From contig OZ025807.1 in the NCBI GenBank assembly GCA_964019425.1, positions 616,823 to 680,822 on the forward strand: a DNA stretch of 64,000 nucleotides, written 5' to 3'. The stretch comes from Flectonema sp. DT1601. Its lineage: Eukaryota > Euglenozoa > Diplonemea > Diplonemida > Diplonemidae. Below the pieces are notes generated by a model that made no database searches, was not told the origin of the DNA, and saw nothing but the letters and a program-made list of their open reading frames with translations. Shown here piece after piece: positions 29,036 to 39,888 of this stretch. How positions within the stretch are numbered: position 1 is the stretch's first letter; every line of letters starts with the position of its first letter. Both the position numbers and the translations under genes were made by a program.

Positions 29036-30112
29036 ATGTCTATTCCGATATTGGTTTCATTCCCTGACTTGGAATTGGAAAGTGTGATAATCGAAGCAAA
29101 CACAACAACATCAATAAAAGATGTAATAAAGTTGTCATCAGCTATTTGGGACATGCACAACGATGACTTTGATATTAGTTTCAATGGTGATAATTTAGAA
29201 AAGAATGTATTAATTACATCCCTTGGTATCCAACCAGGTGATGAACTAACAGCTTCTCGAATAGTAAAGTATGCAGTGACGTTATCCGATTTGAAATCTA
29301 ATTATACAAATATTGAGCTTATCTTTAGTAGAAATTGTAATAAGATTTGCTACATTGATTCGTCGACTATGATGGATGGAACTCGCCTGCTTCCAGACGT
29401 TGCTTGGAAAGAGTTAATTCCAAACACTGTAAAACAAATTTCATTTTTAAATTCGTCATCTGTAACTGAAATTGGTGAAAAATTTCTATCTGACTGTGCT
29501 GTTAGTCATGTCGATCTGACCGACTTTGTTAACGTTGACTATATAGACTATTTGTTCTTATCTGGTTGCACTTCCATTGTAAGCCTTGATTTATCTCCAT
29601 TAGTCAGACTCGACTCTGTTGGGTACTCATTTATGTGTGGCTGTACGTCTGTCACAGATGTTAATTTAGCTCCTTTAAAGAATTTTATTGAAATTGGGTT
29701 CTCATTCATGACTGGTTGTGCTTCACTTACGACAATTAACTTATCAGAATGTGTAATGTTGGAGTGTATTGGAACTTCATTTTTACGAGATTGTTCGTCT
29801 CTTACTGCGTTAGATTTATCTCCTCTTAGCAACGTATCAGTTATCGGTCATTCCTTCTTAGCAGGATGCTCCTCTTTGATGGAACTTGATTTGTCACCAT
29901 TGTTAAATGTTGATCGAATTGAGACTTACTCATTTCTTGCAGACTGTCCTGCTCTTCGTGAAGATGCAGATGCCTTTTTGGAATCAATTTCTTATAGAAG
30001 ACAAGAAACGATTGCAGCTGATCGAAAACCTATTGACGGGTCACGTCGATCTCCTAGTTCGTCTTTTGCATCGACTGGATCGGTTTTACAGAATGTAGTT
30101 AAAGGCAAGTAA
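29036..30112 (+). CDS. ubiquitin-like head plus leucine-rich repeats (BspA/LRR_5-like)
   Basis: 358 residues. The first ~85 look like a ubiquitin-type fold: MSIPILVSFPD, then DDFDISFNGDNLEKNVLITS and LGIQPGDELTAS. That pattern is shared with the ankyrin gene at 7913. From about 150 to 305 there are about seven repeats of 23-24 residues of the form 'sFLxxCxSLxxLDLSPLxNVxxIG', for example FLRDCSSLTALDLSPLSNV. Such repeats are common in euglenozoan and some anaerobic-protist proteins. The C-terminus is Ser/Arg-rich and unstructured. No signal peptide, so cytosolic, unlike many LRR_5 surface proteins. The start is the first ATG after the acceptor ending at 29008. Probably a binding scaffold. Confidence 0.75.
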   Translation: MSIPILVSFPDLELESVIIEANTTTSIKDVIKLSSAIWDMHNDDFDISFNGDNLEKNVLITSLGIQPGDELTASRIVKYAVTLSDLKSNYTNIELIFSRNCNKICYIDSSTMMDGTRLLPDVAWKELIPNTVKQISFLNSSSVTEIGEKFLSDCAVSHVDLTDFVNVDYIDYLFLSGCTSIVSLDLSPLVRLDSVGYSFMCGCTSVTDVNLAPLKNFIEIGFSFMTGCASLTTINLSECVMLECIGTSFLRDCSSLTALDLSPLSNVSVIGHSFLAGCSSLMELDLSPLLNVDRIETYSFLADCPALREDADAFLESISYRRQETIAADRKPIDGSRRSPSSSFASTGSVLQNVVKGK

Positions 30113-30150
30113 CTGCCTAATGCTTTTTTTTTTGCATTTGACAAGTATTG

Positions 30151-30231
30151 TAAGAGCTAAAAAAGAATGTTGGGCAGCACACGTAAACCTCGTTTAGCTT
30201 TATTAGTTTAAGTCGGTTCACGGTTTAGTTG
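30151..30231 (+). repeat. dispersed repeat R2, copy 2
   Basis: Same words as at 5585-5670: TAAGAGCT, GAATGTTGGGC, GTAAACCTC, TTTAGCTTTATTAGTTTAAG, GTTCACGGTTT. It is joined directly to R3 downstream. Confidence 0.65.
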
Positions 30232-30263
30232 TTCTTAAAAATGTAGTTTTCCCTTTTTCTTTT

Positions 30264-30391
30264 TTCTAAACGTAATTTTTCTTTGATTAACAACTATAAA
30301 TATTTTTTACAGTCTAGCACTTTGATATTAATTTTATTTAGTACCCAAAGTTGTTACTGTTTTTACATTATCAAAGTTTCACTCTCCCTTT
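30264..30391 (+). repeat. dispersed repeat R3, copy 3
   Basis: AAACGTA, TTTGATTAACAA, AATATTTTTTACAGT, TTGATATT, AAAGTTGT, ACTGTTTTT, then ATCAAAGTTTCAC. It carries segments found separately in copies 1 and 2, so it is the fullest copy. Confidence 0.55.
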
Positions 30392-30960
30392 CTTCTTTGT
30401 TCTCTTTCGCATCAAAAAATTTCTCTTTCTTTTTTTTTTTTTTTTTGATAGCTGAAAAAAAAAGCGAAATTTTGAACAAGATTGAAAACCGTCTTAAAAA
30501 AGTAGCATGAGTAATTATCATCAACGGTACTAGTTGATATTTTTTTTTATATTTCTTTTTATATTTTTTTTATTTTTATTTTTTTTATTTTTTTTTTTTA
30601 CAACCTGTTTGATAAGGGTTTTCTAATATCAGGTTCGACATAAAGTCGTAGTATTGGGGACTCACAGGTGGTTAACCATTCTACCCTGTTGTGTCTAGCT
30701 AACCAGTACTCGATGGTATGTCGGGCAATGATACTAACTAATATCACAGCTACTGATGAAGGCCTAAAAAGGGACAAGTAGTATAAGATTAAGGCCTGAA
30801 ACTACATATTCTATTACCCTTTGATGTTAGGAAACTGCAGAAATGAATACTTTTCTTTTATTGATCTCTACTTTTCTTATTCTCACTTTTCTGTTCTAAA
30901 ATTAATGATACTAACTAATATCACAGTTCCACAGTGTATTATGGAACAGCAGAACAATGT

Positions 30961-31036
30961 GTTTTTATAACTTTTCTTTTTTATATTTTATTTTAGTGCA
31001 CTTTTTTATAATAAACTCATATTCTAACTAATATCA
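30961..31036 (+). repeat. local repeat R5, copy 1
   Basis: TTTTATAACTTTT, T-rich, TTTAGTGCACTTTTTTATAA and TAAACTCATATTCTAACTAA. Related copies lie near 32220-32336, 33100-33136, 33352-33390 and 34545-34590. Words such as GGAACAGCAGA precede several copies. Confidence 0.6.
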
Positions 31037-31725
31037 GAATCTTTGCTTTCTTAGGGTTGGTTGGTGTAATTTTTTTTTGACCCAATTCCCTATTTGTTTA
31101 TATTTGTATAAAAAAAAAGAAAACCGATTATTACCCACAAGAGACCATTTTATCCTTTTCTCTAAATAACATGTCAGCTACTCTTTTTGCTTACTTTTTC
31201 TTTGTGTAGGCGGTGAGCGTTCAATAATAATGTTTGGCATTTACTGGAACAGAATACAGCATTACGAGTGTTTTGTTAAAAAAAGCCAGTGTACTTGTTT
31301 ATGTACTTGTTTATGTATTTTTTTTTTTTTTTTTTTTTTTTATTAGTTCGACGTTTTAATAAGTTAGGTAAAAGTAGAAAAGCTGAAGATTGATGTTCAT
31401 AAATCTTTTTATAAGTTAAATTACGTACCTTCAGTTGAAGCTAATTCAACAATCTGTGCTGAGTCTTCGGAAACGGCTACGGATTGGGTCCTCTGTTGCA
31501 GTGAGTTACCCTCCTTAGAGCACTCATAATATACAGTTAACGTTGAATTATATAACTGACTAATAAATTCTTTCGATTGAATTTTCCCACCCTCTCCCTT
31601 TCTTTTGACTGATAACCATTAATGCTAACTAATAATTTCTTTTTAAATTTTTTTTTTTGATATTTTTTTTGACTAATAATTCTTTTTTTAAAATGGACAA
31701 TTGATGAATCAATTTTATCAAAATC

Positions 31726-32190
31726 CCCCAAAGCATCACCATAGTCACTGTATCCTTAACAGATGTTAAACTATCGCTATGTTACGCGATACAAAACAGT
31801 TGTATTTTACAAATTCAAACATTCAACCCCCCAAAGCGACCTGCAGTATTCTTCCCAGATAAATCTTTTCGTATCGTATCAAAGTTCCCCCCCAAAGCGT
31901 TGTTTATGATACAAAACATTTGTATTTTACGTACAAACTCGAACAGTTAACCCCCCAAAGCATGCGATTTTGTGTGGACAGAATCCAGTTATAATGATTC
32001 ATGTCTAATTTGTTGCGTGTTAACCTTGATTTATTTATCCAAGTCCCCCCAGAACTTACTGATGACCGCATCACCCTTAGTCACTGTATTTAAAACTAAT
32101 GTTAAATTATCTTTATGTTTTTATGATACAACACAGTTGTAATTTTTACAAAATCGAACATAACATCCCCCCAGAACTTACTGATACAAG
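31726..32190 (+). repeat. C-box repeat array R4
   Basis: At least three units built on TTAGTCACTGTAT, AATGTTAAA, TATGTT, ATGATACAAAACAGTTGTAT, TCGAACA, TTAA and a CCCCCC box followed by AAAGC or AGAACTTACTGAT. Units lie at about 31741-31838, 31895-31963 and 32070-32180. One more unit is far away at 58431-58520. Confidence 0.65.
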
Positions 32191-32219
32191 TAGTATAAGA
32201 TTAAGGCTCATATTCTACG

Positions 32220-32336
32220 GTGTTTTTTTTATAACTTTTTTTTTTTTTCCTTTCTTTTTTTTACACATGATACAATTAGGCATTTTTCTTTTGTTTTCAG
32301 TGCACTTTTTTTATAATAAACTCATATTCTAACTAA
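32220..32336 (+). repeat. local repeat R5, copy 2
   Basis: TTTTATAACTTTT, T-run, CAGTGCACTTTTTTTATAA, AACTCATATTCTAACTAA. The best match is to 30961-31036. Confidence 0.6.
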
Positions 32337-32974
32337 CCAGCGAGGATTTCATTCCCAAAGGTGGTCAGTTCACAAGGGTTTTTGTGTGCGACCTTCAAGA
32401 AATGAAAATCAGCGAATGCGATTTTTTTTTTTTTTTAAAACACTCTGTAGACATGTATCTCGGAGTCGGTTTAAAGTTAATGCACCTCGTGTAAGAAGGG
32501 CTATTTTTATTTTTTTTTATTTTTTCTTCTTTTTCTTCTCGTTTACAGTTCTTCTTTAACTTTATTCTGTTTTTTCTTGCTAAGGGAAGTAAACTATTTT
32601 TGCGAGGGAAGTAAACTATTTTTACGCAATTAAAAGTATTTGTGTTATTTGTTCGTTTCTGTTTTTTTTGAAAAGAAAAAAAAAAAGAATTATTTTTTGC
32701 TCTATCTAAATTGATGTTACTTCCAGGTGGTCCGTCGCAGTTATGACCTTAAACTGACTGTTATCTTACGTGATCCTTTTGATTTTCATTTCTCGTTGAG
32801 TGATATGGCTGTGTGCTGCCTAATTTTTTGTAAAACTTTTTGGTAAGCCCACAGTACAATTATAATGCTTTGGACAACTGGGAGAAACGATCCTCGGTAC
32901 TGTTCCGGGGGGTTTTCTATTTTCTTTGGTGATATGTGCGAATATGTTGTATTATAAAGAAAGATGCTGCTTAT

Positions 32975-33105
32975 GAAGCCTGTTAGCGGGGCAAGGTGGT
33001 CGATCACTTCCAGCCGAAGCTATAAACTACAATCTTCGCAATTGGGTCCTTACTGATGTGGGCTATCCAGACCCCTCGTAGTTATCAGTTGTATTTTAAC
33101 TAACT
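32975..33105 (+). repeat. dispersed repeat R1, copy 2
   Basis: Matches 5447-5582 word by word over about 130 bp: GCCTGTTAGC, GGGCAAGGTGG, TCGATCACTTCCAGCC, AAACTACAATCTTCGC, CCAGACCCCTCGTAGT. It has several small deletions relative to the first copy. Confidence 0.7.
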
Positions 33106-33867
33106 AATATTAGTAATCTCATATTCTAACTTCCATCCTGGCAAGCTCCGATGGACAAGTTATTATTAGTTCTTACGATAATAACCACTTTTGAAACTGA
33201 TTTACAAGAAATTCAGAACAAAGTCTGAAAAATACTTACGAAGGCCAAAAGGGGACAAGTGAAACTACGTTTTCCCCGGTGTTGTACGGAACAGCAGAGT
33301 AATTTATTTAATGTTTTCACTATCTTATTTTCTCAAAATGCAATTTTTTTTTTTTTTTTTTTTTTTAGAATAATCTCATATACTAACTTCCTTCCAATTT
33401 TAACCTGAAAAAAAACTAACCATTCTTTATTTGTTGTCTAACGTCCTGTTTTTTGATTTGATTCTTTTTTCTTTGATTCACTGATAACCATTTTACTGAC
33501 TAACTTCCCTTCCGACTATGTTCTTCTGACTGTTAGTACTTTTTCTAATTTTTAACGCTACTTATGTTGAAATTGCTTGTCTACCCTATGGAGTCAATCC
33601 TCTGCTCTTTAGTTTGTTTGTCTCAGCGATGCATAGTTTGCAACGTAATTCTTTTTCTTTCTTTCTTTTCCTTTTCGCGTCTTCCTTAAAAGCTAACGCT
33701 GTCTGCTCCCGCGGGCAGTGATTTTAGGTGTCATTTGTTTCAAGGTTATGGTTATTCCTCCCATCTGTGAGAGTCTCACAGTTAGTTCGTAGCTATCTAA
33801 CTGTTCTCTTGTTGGACTTTTCCTAGGCTTCGTAAATAAATAAAATACAATAAATAAAGGAGTCCTG

Positions 33868-34290
33868 TATATATACAAATATATCGGTCTTGTCTTCTTC
33901 TATTGGCTCTTTCAGTTTTTTTGCGAGCATGTGTAAGGCATGACAGATACGCTATTAGCGTACAGACAGGCCTTACAACACTTAACTCTCCCCCACACAA
34001 CTTACTTTCTAGAATTACAGTACATTCATAATATCATAATTATGTATCACGTTGGATGTCTGACTTTCTGTTAGTACTTATCATCAAGACTGATATCAGT
34101 CGAAATAATATTTTTTTGCGACCCCATTTTCTCGCTGCCTGAGAAGGTTGCATATGGTATTTAAAATGAAAATTTCAAAATTTTCTTTTTGTCTAATTTG
34201 GTTGCGAAAAAATAATTTTGACTGATATATATATCAGCCTTGTTTCTTTTTTGGTTCATTTCAATCTTTGCGAGCATGTGTAGTTTATTT
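33868..34290 (+). repeat. local duplicated segment pair
   Basis: 33868-33935 (TATATATACAAATATAT, CTTGT, TTGGCTCTTTCAG, TTGCGAGCATGTGTA) recurs as 34218-34285 (TGATATATATATCAG, CTTGT, TTGGTTCATTTCA, TTGCGAGCATGTGTAG). Noncoding. Confidence 0.45.
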
Positions 34291-35040
34291 GTGGCTATCT
34301 TTTTTTTTAAACTTAGCCTTGCTAACACATGTGATCCTCTTAAGACCCTAACACGGTCTGATAGGAATTGTTTTTTGGTGCACAAACAACGACCATTCTA
34401 TCTCCACATAATATTTCTTTTTTCGTTAGCTCTCCCCTTCTTTAAAGTGGTAGTCAGGTAAAGGTCTATAAGGTGTCCCACTCGTTGAAATTGAACAGCA
34501 GAACAATTGAAATGACTTCTTAGAATGAACTTCTCATCTTTTTTGATTTAGTGCATTGCTTTATAACAAACACATAACTCTGACTAACTTTCGTATAGTA
34601 TTAAATCCCCCCCTTTTTGCTGTAATTGTCACATTGACGACGTGTTTTTTTTTTTTATAGTATATTTGCTTCTTCTTCTTTTTTGTTCTTCTTCTTCTTT
34701 TTTGACTAAAAGCAACCAAACCCTTTACATGGGGAAGTAGAAATAGTATTTAATAGTTTTAACCTTTGTTGGTTGATAATTAGTTGGTTTTTTTTCTGAG
34801 GAGGGCTTGGCTTCCGACTTCGATAAAGGTGGTAACAGCTTGCACAGCCTCTTTTTTATAATTAAAAGGCTTTTTTAGAAGCTGCTGGGTTTTGTAAGGT
34901 GTGTCTCTTAATTGACTAGATGATATTCTTGGCGTCAGTTTTATTCATCACGTTGCGTGAAACGTGAGGGATGGGTTACACTGCTTTCAATTATGTTATT
35001 CTCAGTAACTTTATTATTGTCTCAATAGGACACTACAGAC

Positions 35041-36030
35041 ATGGTTGCAACGGCGATGTTCGTCGGTCTTAGTGACCCTCCGAAAGCGACAACAGCAGCA
35101 ACTAGCTGGAGAAGTAAAGTAGACCAGCAACGAAAAGATGACATACTCAAATGGAATACTTATCGGAAAGAAACTACTGCTGCAAAGCAGTTGGCCAGAT
35201 TTACACCGATTGTTGCTACACCAACACCGACAAAACCAAAGGGTCATAGAAGGTATGCAGCTGCTGCTACAGGGAAAAGAGTATTTATGAGAAGAGAGGG
35301 GTGGATAGATAATTTTGAGCCAACCAGTAATGGTAAAGTAAAGCGGAAAGGTGATCGAGATCCCCTTCCTCGATGGAAGCAGAGACAGCAACCTGTCCAA
35401 GAAAAACCAAATTACATCGCACCCACGGTGGGAAAAGGTTCCTACCCTAAAGACTTAGAGAAATCTACAACTCTCGCAACCATTCACGTCGACCGAGTCA
35501 CACGAAGCGGTCTGGACTTCGGTGAGGATATTGTTCCTCTTTATTCATCGTTTACTCCGGATAATAAATTTATTGATTCTGTTTTAAGAAAACTTGAAAC
35601 ATATAAGATTGAAGGTCGTAAAACTAAACCTCGTAATCGAGACGATGCGACTCCCCTACTACACCTCATCGATGAATTGACGAGAAGGAAGAATGAAATT
35701 AAATTAGCTGCTGTATCAGCGCGGAGAATTAGACAAGATGATGATCTACAGCATGCGAGTGAATGTGTTCAATCGAGGAGGTCTGACTTAGCTATTCCAC
35801 CTGTTGCTCCAGCTCTTCCTCGAGGTGTAAGTGTTCTGGGTGATGCGAACCCTGCTTCATCTTGTCACACACCGGTAGCTTCATCACCATGTTCTATTCT
35901 TGCACCTACACCAGGACCATCTACGTCTACTTTCAGTAGTAAAGTCTCTTATTTCGTGAGACCAACTAGTGCTCCAACAACCTTCATCTGGGATCGATTT
36001 ACCCCAATTTCATTAGGTCACGATAATTAG
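35041..36030 (+). CDS. basic protein, unknown function
   Basis: 329 residues, not recognised. Strongly basic (RREGWIDNF, KRKGDRDPLPRWKQR), with no signal peptide, membrane helix or clear domain. A central segment, about 165-240, may be helical (FIDSVLRKLETYKIEGRK; LHLIDELTRRKNEIKLA). The C-terminal 80 residues are Pro/Ser/Thr-rich. Such proteins often bind microtubules or nucleic acid, but nothing here proves that. The start is the first ATG after the acceptor at 35028, a 12-base leader. It is followed 289 bp later by the kinesin gene on the same strand. Confidence 0.6.
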   Translation: MVATAMFVGLSDPPKATTAATSWRSKVDQQRKDDILKWNTYRKETTAAKQLARFTPIVATPTPTKPKGHRRYAAAATGKRVFMRREGWIDNFEPTSNGKVKRKGDRDPLPRWKQRQQPVQEKPNYIAPTVGKGSYPKDLEKSTTLATIHVDRVTRSGLDFGEDIVPLYSSFTPDNKFIDSVLRKLETYKIEGRKTKPRNRDDATPLLHLIDELTRRKNEIKLAAVSARRIRQDDDLQHASECVQSRRSDLAIPPVAPALPRGVSVLGDANPASSCHTPVASSPCSILAPTPGPSTSTFSSKVSYFVRPTSAPTTFIWDRFTPISLGHDN

Positions 36031-36319
36031 TTAGCAGTTGCCGTCTTGCTTGATCTTATACTGTAACTATTCTTTAATGTAGTCGGTAAGTCTTTGGTAA
36101 TTTCTTCGTCAGTTATTTTAGTTTACCTTCAGAGCAGTTTTTTAATTATTTATTCAATTCTGTTAGTTTTTTTTAAATATTTTATTTTGAAAATAGGACA
36201 CAAAAGTTATGAACGTAGTGATTTCTTGCCTAGCATTGTAGTGAATGTGTTTCGATATGTTAATGTTTTTATCTCTATAGGAACGGACACCTCCCTCTCT
36301 CCCTCCTGAGTCTTTGAAG

Positions 36320-38981
36320 ATGTCCGATGCGGAAGCGAAAAAAATAACTGTTGCAGTTAGAATTCGACCAAAACTACCAAAAAACGGAGAAAAGTATGAA
36401 TTGACAACAATAAAGAAAGTTGAAAAGGATATGTGTGTGTCTGTGAATCCTCAAAGACTAAGAGAACAGACTCCTTATTCATACGATTATGTATTTGATG
36501 AAGAAGATGATCAAGAAGAGGTGTACAAAGTAGCAGCTGCTGATATCGCCAACTCGACTCTCGAAGGAGTTGATAACGCTATCCTTACTTATGGTCAAAC
36601 AGGTTCAGGAAAGACTTATACACTTCTTGGATCTAAACTCCGACCTGATGGATCACCCGATGCAGATTCTGGTATTTTCCTTCGAACTCTAATTGACCTT
36701 CTCCGTTACAAGGAACGTTGTAGTGATACCCATCATTTAGTTATTGCTTTATCAATTGTTGAAGTTTATAATGATCAACTGAGAGATCTTCTTAATAATA
36801 AAGCTCCATTATCTGTGACTGAACAGGGTGACTCCGCCCTCTTCACTGCCACTATAAAAGTTATTCAAAATCAACACGATGTTAACAAAGCATTTCAGGT
36901 AGCTCTTGTGAATAGAACGATTGCTCCAACACTAATGAATGACAGTTCGAGTAGGTCGCATGCGATATTTACGGTTGATTTGTTGCAGCAGAGACGGACT
37001 TCAGATTCTCCAACGCCACCAATTCCTGAAGAGCATCTGTTCTGTGGTTCCAATAGAAATGAATCGATACCCACAACACCATTCAGCACCACACGTTACT
37101 CAAACACAATGAGGAAAAGAGCTTCTTATTCAGCGACTGATGATATTCCCGTTAGAGGAAGACCCAGCACTGGTCCTCCAGTGACATCACCAACAGTGTC
37201 ATCAACCAATCAATATCCAGTCACTAAAAGTACTCTCGTTATGGTTGACTTAGCAGGTTCAGAAAGAGCTAAGAAGAGTGGTGCTCACGGAGTTGTTCTT
37301 CAAGAAGCTGTTGCTGTAAATAAATCATTAACATCATTAGGTAAAGTAGTGAATAGTATGCATGCTGGATTACGTCATATTCCATTTAGAGAATCGAGAT
37401 TGACGAAGTTATTAAAACCATCTTTAGTCAATAGCCAATCAAAGCTTCTTCTTATTGCAAACTTAGCACCCACTGAGTCCAGCTACAATGAAACTGCTTC
37501 AAGTTTACATTTCAGTAACAGATTGTTAGACTTAAAACCTCCAGCGAACTTGTGCTACAGAGCAGATTCTGAGAAAGAGGTAAGTTACCTTAGAAAACTT
37601 CGTGCGTGTGAAGAGCTTGGCTCAGAACTTCGGATCATCGGTTCCCTGTTTCCAGGATACATCAATTATAAAAAAATTGCAACCGTGAGAAGCTCAAAAT
37701 CATACAAAATCTCACATGCAAAACGTGAAGAAGAAGAGAAAAGAAAAAGCGCAGATAATCTTCAAGCCATGGTTACTGATTTAGTTAGAAACTTAGAGAC
37801 TGATACTCCTGAAGTAGCACAGAATAATGATAGAAGAAAACAGTTAACAAGTCAGGTTGAGCTCCAATGCAACGCTGAGAGTGAACGTGCTGACCTTTTA
37901 GAAAGGAAACTAAACACCTTAGAACTCAACATTCTTGAATACGACGATACACGTTCTCCGTATGCAGGAGTACGCAGTCAATACCAACAGCTTTGTGTTG
38001 ATCTAAAATCGGCTACAGCAGAGCATTCAGATTTTGATTTTGAAATTAACCGTCTCCGATCTGAGCTCAGAGATCTCTCGTCCCCTGTTGAGCAGCAAAT
38101 TGAAGAAATCGCTGTATGTGTCTTTTTATTACATCATTCATCTGAATAATTAATAATTAATAGTAAAAAAAAACAAACAAACATCAGGAACAGCAAACAC
38201 ACGATGTTGTCCGTTCATCTCATCTTGTTGACCTTCGCAAGGAATGCAGTGAAGCGGTATGTACCAAACTATATTATTATGCGACAGGTGTTTAAAAAAA
38301 AAAAAAAAAAAAAAAAAAACACAGCTATCAAAATTACTACTTGCAAAGAAGGAAACACACAAACTCGAAGAAGAACTTAAAAACTTAGAAAGAGAAGCAA
38401 ATCACAGTGAACGAGATGATGGTGATGCCGAGTCAGGATTTCAAGTTGACTCCGTTGATGGCGTCAGCCCACTTGCAACTCACTTTGAGAATATCAGAAC
38501 ACCAGTTTTATTTTCTTCTGTCTGTGAAGGAATAGAAGCACTAATTAATGAAAAGAACACCAGATCACATACAAAGGAAAAGATAACAGTTATTCTTGAC
38601 AGAATTCAAAGGGAGAAACTTTGCTGTGATGAAGACGGGAGGCAGATATTCACTTTACTCACTCGGGTTAAAATCAGAACTAATGATATCCAATCGATTC
38701 TATTAACCTCTGGGTCTCCATGGAGTTGTGCTGATGACCTTCAAGCATCTTGTGAGAGGGAGTCGGTTGGGTTTTCTGTTAGAGCGTTCATTCTATTCCC
38801 GTCGGCTTCGCTTCTCATTCGCGCCTTTTCTGGTGATATCGGTGTTCTCGAATTCGTAGAAATCCTTCTCAAGACTTGGCAACTCGACTCTAACAGCAAC
38901 AAAGAAAACTCTCCAACTCACGCAAAAAAAATTCAGCAAATAAATCAGCAAAGACTTCCAGTGTGCTCTTCTGTTCCGTAG
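36320..38981 (+). CDS. kinesin motor protein with long insertion and coiled-coil tail
   Basis: A microtubule motor with ATPase activity. Exons 36320-38113, 38188-38256 and 38325-38981 give 839 residues. The N-terminal motor domain shows ITVAVRIRPK, the P-loop GQTGSGKT, switch I NDSSSRSH, switch II DLAGSE, and HIPFRESRLTKLLKPSL. A Ser/Pro-rich insertion of about 80 residues lies between switch I and switch II (about 222-303). All nucleotide-binding residues look intact. After the motor come basic helices and coiled coil (about 480-640), then a helical tail without a recognised domain. I cannot assign a kinesin family with confidence. The start is the ATG after a CTATAG acceptor (ends 36280). 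Confidence 0.85.
38114..38187 (+). other. cis-spliced intron, 74 bp (kinesin)
   Basis: GTATGTG to CATCAG. Joins QIEEIA to EQQTHDVVRSS in phase 0. Retention gives an early stop. Confidence 0.82.
38257..38324 (+). other. cis-spliced intron, 68 bp (kinesin)
   Basis: GTATGTACC to an A-run and ACACAG. Joins RKECSEA to LSKLLLAKKET in phase 0. Most of its 3' half is A-run rather than pyrimidines. Confidence 0.8.
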
Positions 38982-39274
38982 TGTTGTTGAGTTGGTGTTT
39001 CTCTTACTACTAATATTCCGTTAAATGAATTAATTATTTTTTATTTAGGTTATTTGTTAGATCATTTTTTTTTTTTTTTTTTTTTGCTGTTGTGAAAGAT
39101 ACCTCATCAAAACGATCTGTTTGGAGGAGAACCACAAAGCGCTCGTACATTTTATTGCAGAGCTTCTGATCTTTCCACTTCAACTTTGTGTTTATATATT
39201 TTCCCTTCCCTTCGTTCCCTTGTTCTAGTTCTCCACCATTCTGTTAATGACTTTTATGTGCAGGTAATTTTCTG

Positions 39275-39314
<40 letters not shown>

Positions 39315-39888
39315 ATTCGGTTCTTCTGTTTTTTTTTTAACAAAAAAAGAGAAAAGAAAATCCCCAATTGGTGTGTGAGAAAAATTCTCTTCGTTGGTAA
39401 CTGGGAGGAGAGTTGCCGATATTAATTATGTTTGCTGACTCTCAATTTGATAAGCCAGTAAATGAGATAATAGATGTTTTTTTTTTGTCAAATTTTAAAA
39501 AAAAAAAAAAAAAGATCTGAAAAAATAGAGTTTTTTTTGATTTTTTCTTGCACCCATTTCCTAGATATGTGTTCTGTGGGGCGTTTTTTTCTTCTTTTTT
39601 TTTTTTTTCCCACTCATGGTGAGTGGATGCGGCGAGGTAGCCTCAGAACACCAACGCACACTGAAACCTTTTTGTTTGTATCCTTTTTTATTTTTATAAT
39701 TATTTTTATTCCCTTTTTTCCTTTTATAATTTAATTCGACTATCGTTGTCTTAATTATTTGTATTTGCAAATTACAATAAAATTATTTTTTTAAAACATT
39801 CAAATAGGAAAGCAAACTATATAGAGTCAATATTATTATGCATGTTTCTTATTTGATTTTTCAAAATTTACAGCGTCAAACAAAACAG
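38982..39888. other. intergenic with long T-runs
   Basis: T-runs near 39066-39085 and 39279-39306, and an A-run near 39499-39515. No gene seen. A T-rich tract ending TTTACAG (39873) precedes the next start. Confidence 0.5.

Larger units (their letters stand above)
30113..35040. other. 4.9-kb gene-poor, repeat-rich region
   Basis: No frame here looks like a gene: the open frames are short, T/A-tract driven and unsupported on both strands. The region is a patchwork of dispersed repeats R1, R2 and R3, the C-box repeat R4, the 'TAATAAACTCATATTCTAACTAA' repeat R5 and a local duplication. Near the right end, a T-rich acceptor (CTCAATAG, ends 35028) belongs to the next gene. I found no convincing tRNA or spliced-leader RNA gene. 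Confidence 0.6.

Noticed and set aside
30600-30660. GGTTCGACATAAAGTCG, resembling a tRNA T-arm
   Set aside because: I cannot form a matching acceptor stem, D-arm or anticodon arm around it.
32786-34385. Minus-strand ORFs of 61-74 codons in the gene desert
   Set aside because: Short, low-complexity, not tied to any acceptor or start context, and overlapping the dispersed repeats.
30113-35040. Search for a spliced-leader RNA gene in the repeat-rich region, prompted by AACTAAC and TTTCTG words
   Set aside because: No sequence ends in a leader-like segment followed by a GT donor and Sm-site/T-run with consistent repetition. The words are common in AT-rich DNA.
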